Shown here piece by piece: positions 54,316-54,426 of a stretch of DNA of 54,426 nt. Both the position numbers and the translations under genes were made by a program. Below the pieces are notes generated by a model. It was not told the origin of the DNA and did no database searches. It saw nothing but the letters and a program-made list of their open reading frames with translations. Where the stretch lies: assembly GCF_900002405.1 (NCBI RefSeq), contig NZ_LK995477.1:15563-69988 (forward strand). Reading direction: 5' to 3'. How positions within the stretch are numbered: the stretch's first letter is position 1; every line of letters starts with the position of its first letter. This stretch comes from Actinomyces succiniciruminis. GTDB taxonomy: Bacteria > Actinomycetota > Actinomycetes > Actinomycetales > Actinomycetaceae.

Positions 54316-54426
54316 GTCGCTTCCCACCGCTCCCACCGTCGAGATCGGTTGCAGTTACGGGCTCTTCCGTTTTGGGGGGGTGTGGCGGGTTGAGGGATGG
54401 TGTGCGTCTAGATTGTCTGTTGCGTG
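54316..54426. other. right-edge non-coding sequence
   Basis: After the lysR stop codon there is a 7-G run (54374-54380) and G/T-rich sequence. No gene start or terminator hairpin is recognised before the edge. Confidence 0.4.

Overview
The window is very GC-rich (third codon positions are almost always G or C), with Actinobacteria-type gene content and order: an AdnAB-type recombination helicase-nuclease pair, a DUF3107 gene, the actinobacterial 'helicase/secretion neighbourhood' Tad locus, and typA followed by a 7Fe ferredoxin and dapC. An Actinomyces-like member of the Actinomycetales is the best guess. This rests on gene content and protein style, not on a database search. No rRNA, tRNA, CRISPR array, transposase or phage structural gene was found.

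Layout. 1-171 holds the 5' end of an unidentified lipoprotein gene leaving the window. 596-9365: DUF3107, adnA, adnB and a kinase-fold phosphotransferase that overlaps adnB tail to tail. 9641-14520: a tightly overlapping tadA-tadB-tadC-pilin-tadE-tadE-tadG-like operon for a Flp/Tad-type surface or secretion apparatus. 14698-23306: housekeeping and accessory single genes (M18 aminopeptidase, old yellow enzyme, patatin, FMN reductase, Nudix, Tat-type beta-helix lipoprotein, BioY, PanS-like transporter). 23721-30430: a peptide-type ABC importer (two permeases, one fused double ATPase, a binding lipoprotein) plus a PH-domain membrane protein. 30567-38422: typA, a VanW-domain protein, ferredoxin, a lipoprotein resembling actinophage proteins, dapC and citrate synthase. 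38499-39467: an autoinhibited class II Fic protein with an operator-like palindrome.

40253-54315 is the accessory part. A TetR regulator (45204-45872) diverges from a four-gene run (alpha/beta hydrolase, surface hydrolase, aldo-keto reductase, CorA). The two promoters overlap at their -35 boxes, and a palindrome fills the -35/-10 spacer of the hydrolase promoter. A LysR regulator (53467-54315) diverges from a nine-gene run: two aldo-keto reductases, a cupin, a carboxymuconolactone-decarboxylase-like protein, a soluble hydrolase, two exported lipoprotein hydrolases, an NAD(P)-binding reductase and a flavodoxin-like reductase. The two regulons repeat the same three enzyme classes and look like parallel inducible systems for an unknown organic or electrophilic compound. 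One surface hydrolase carries a 10-G coding tract that could make it phase-variable.

Recurrent regulatory pattern: at least six genes have a -10-like hexamer ending exactly six bases before the start codon, the geometry expected of leaderless transcripts. Three imperfect inverted-repeat elements (75-130 bp) sit in intergenic gaps.
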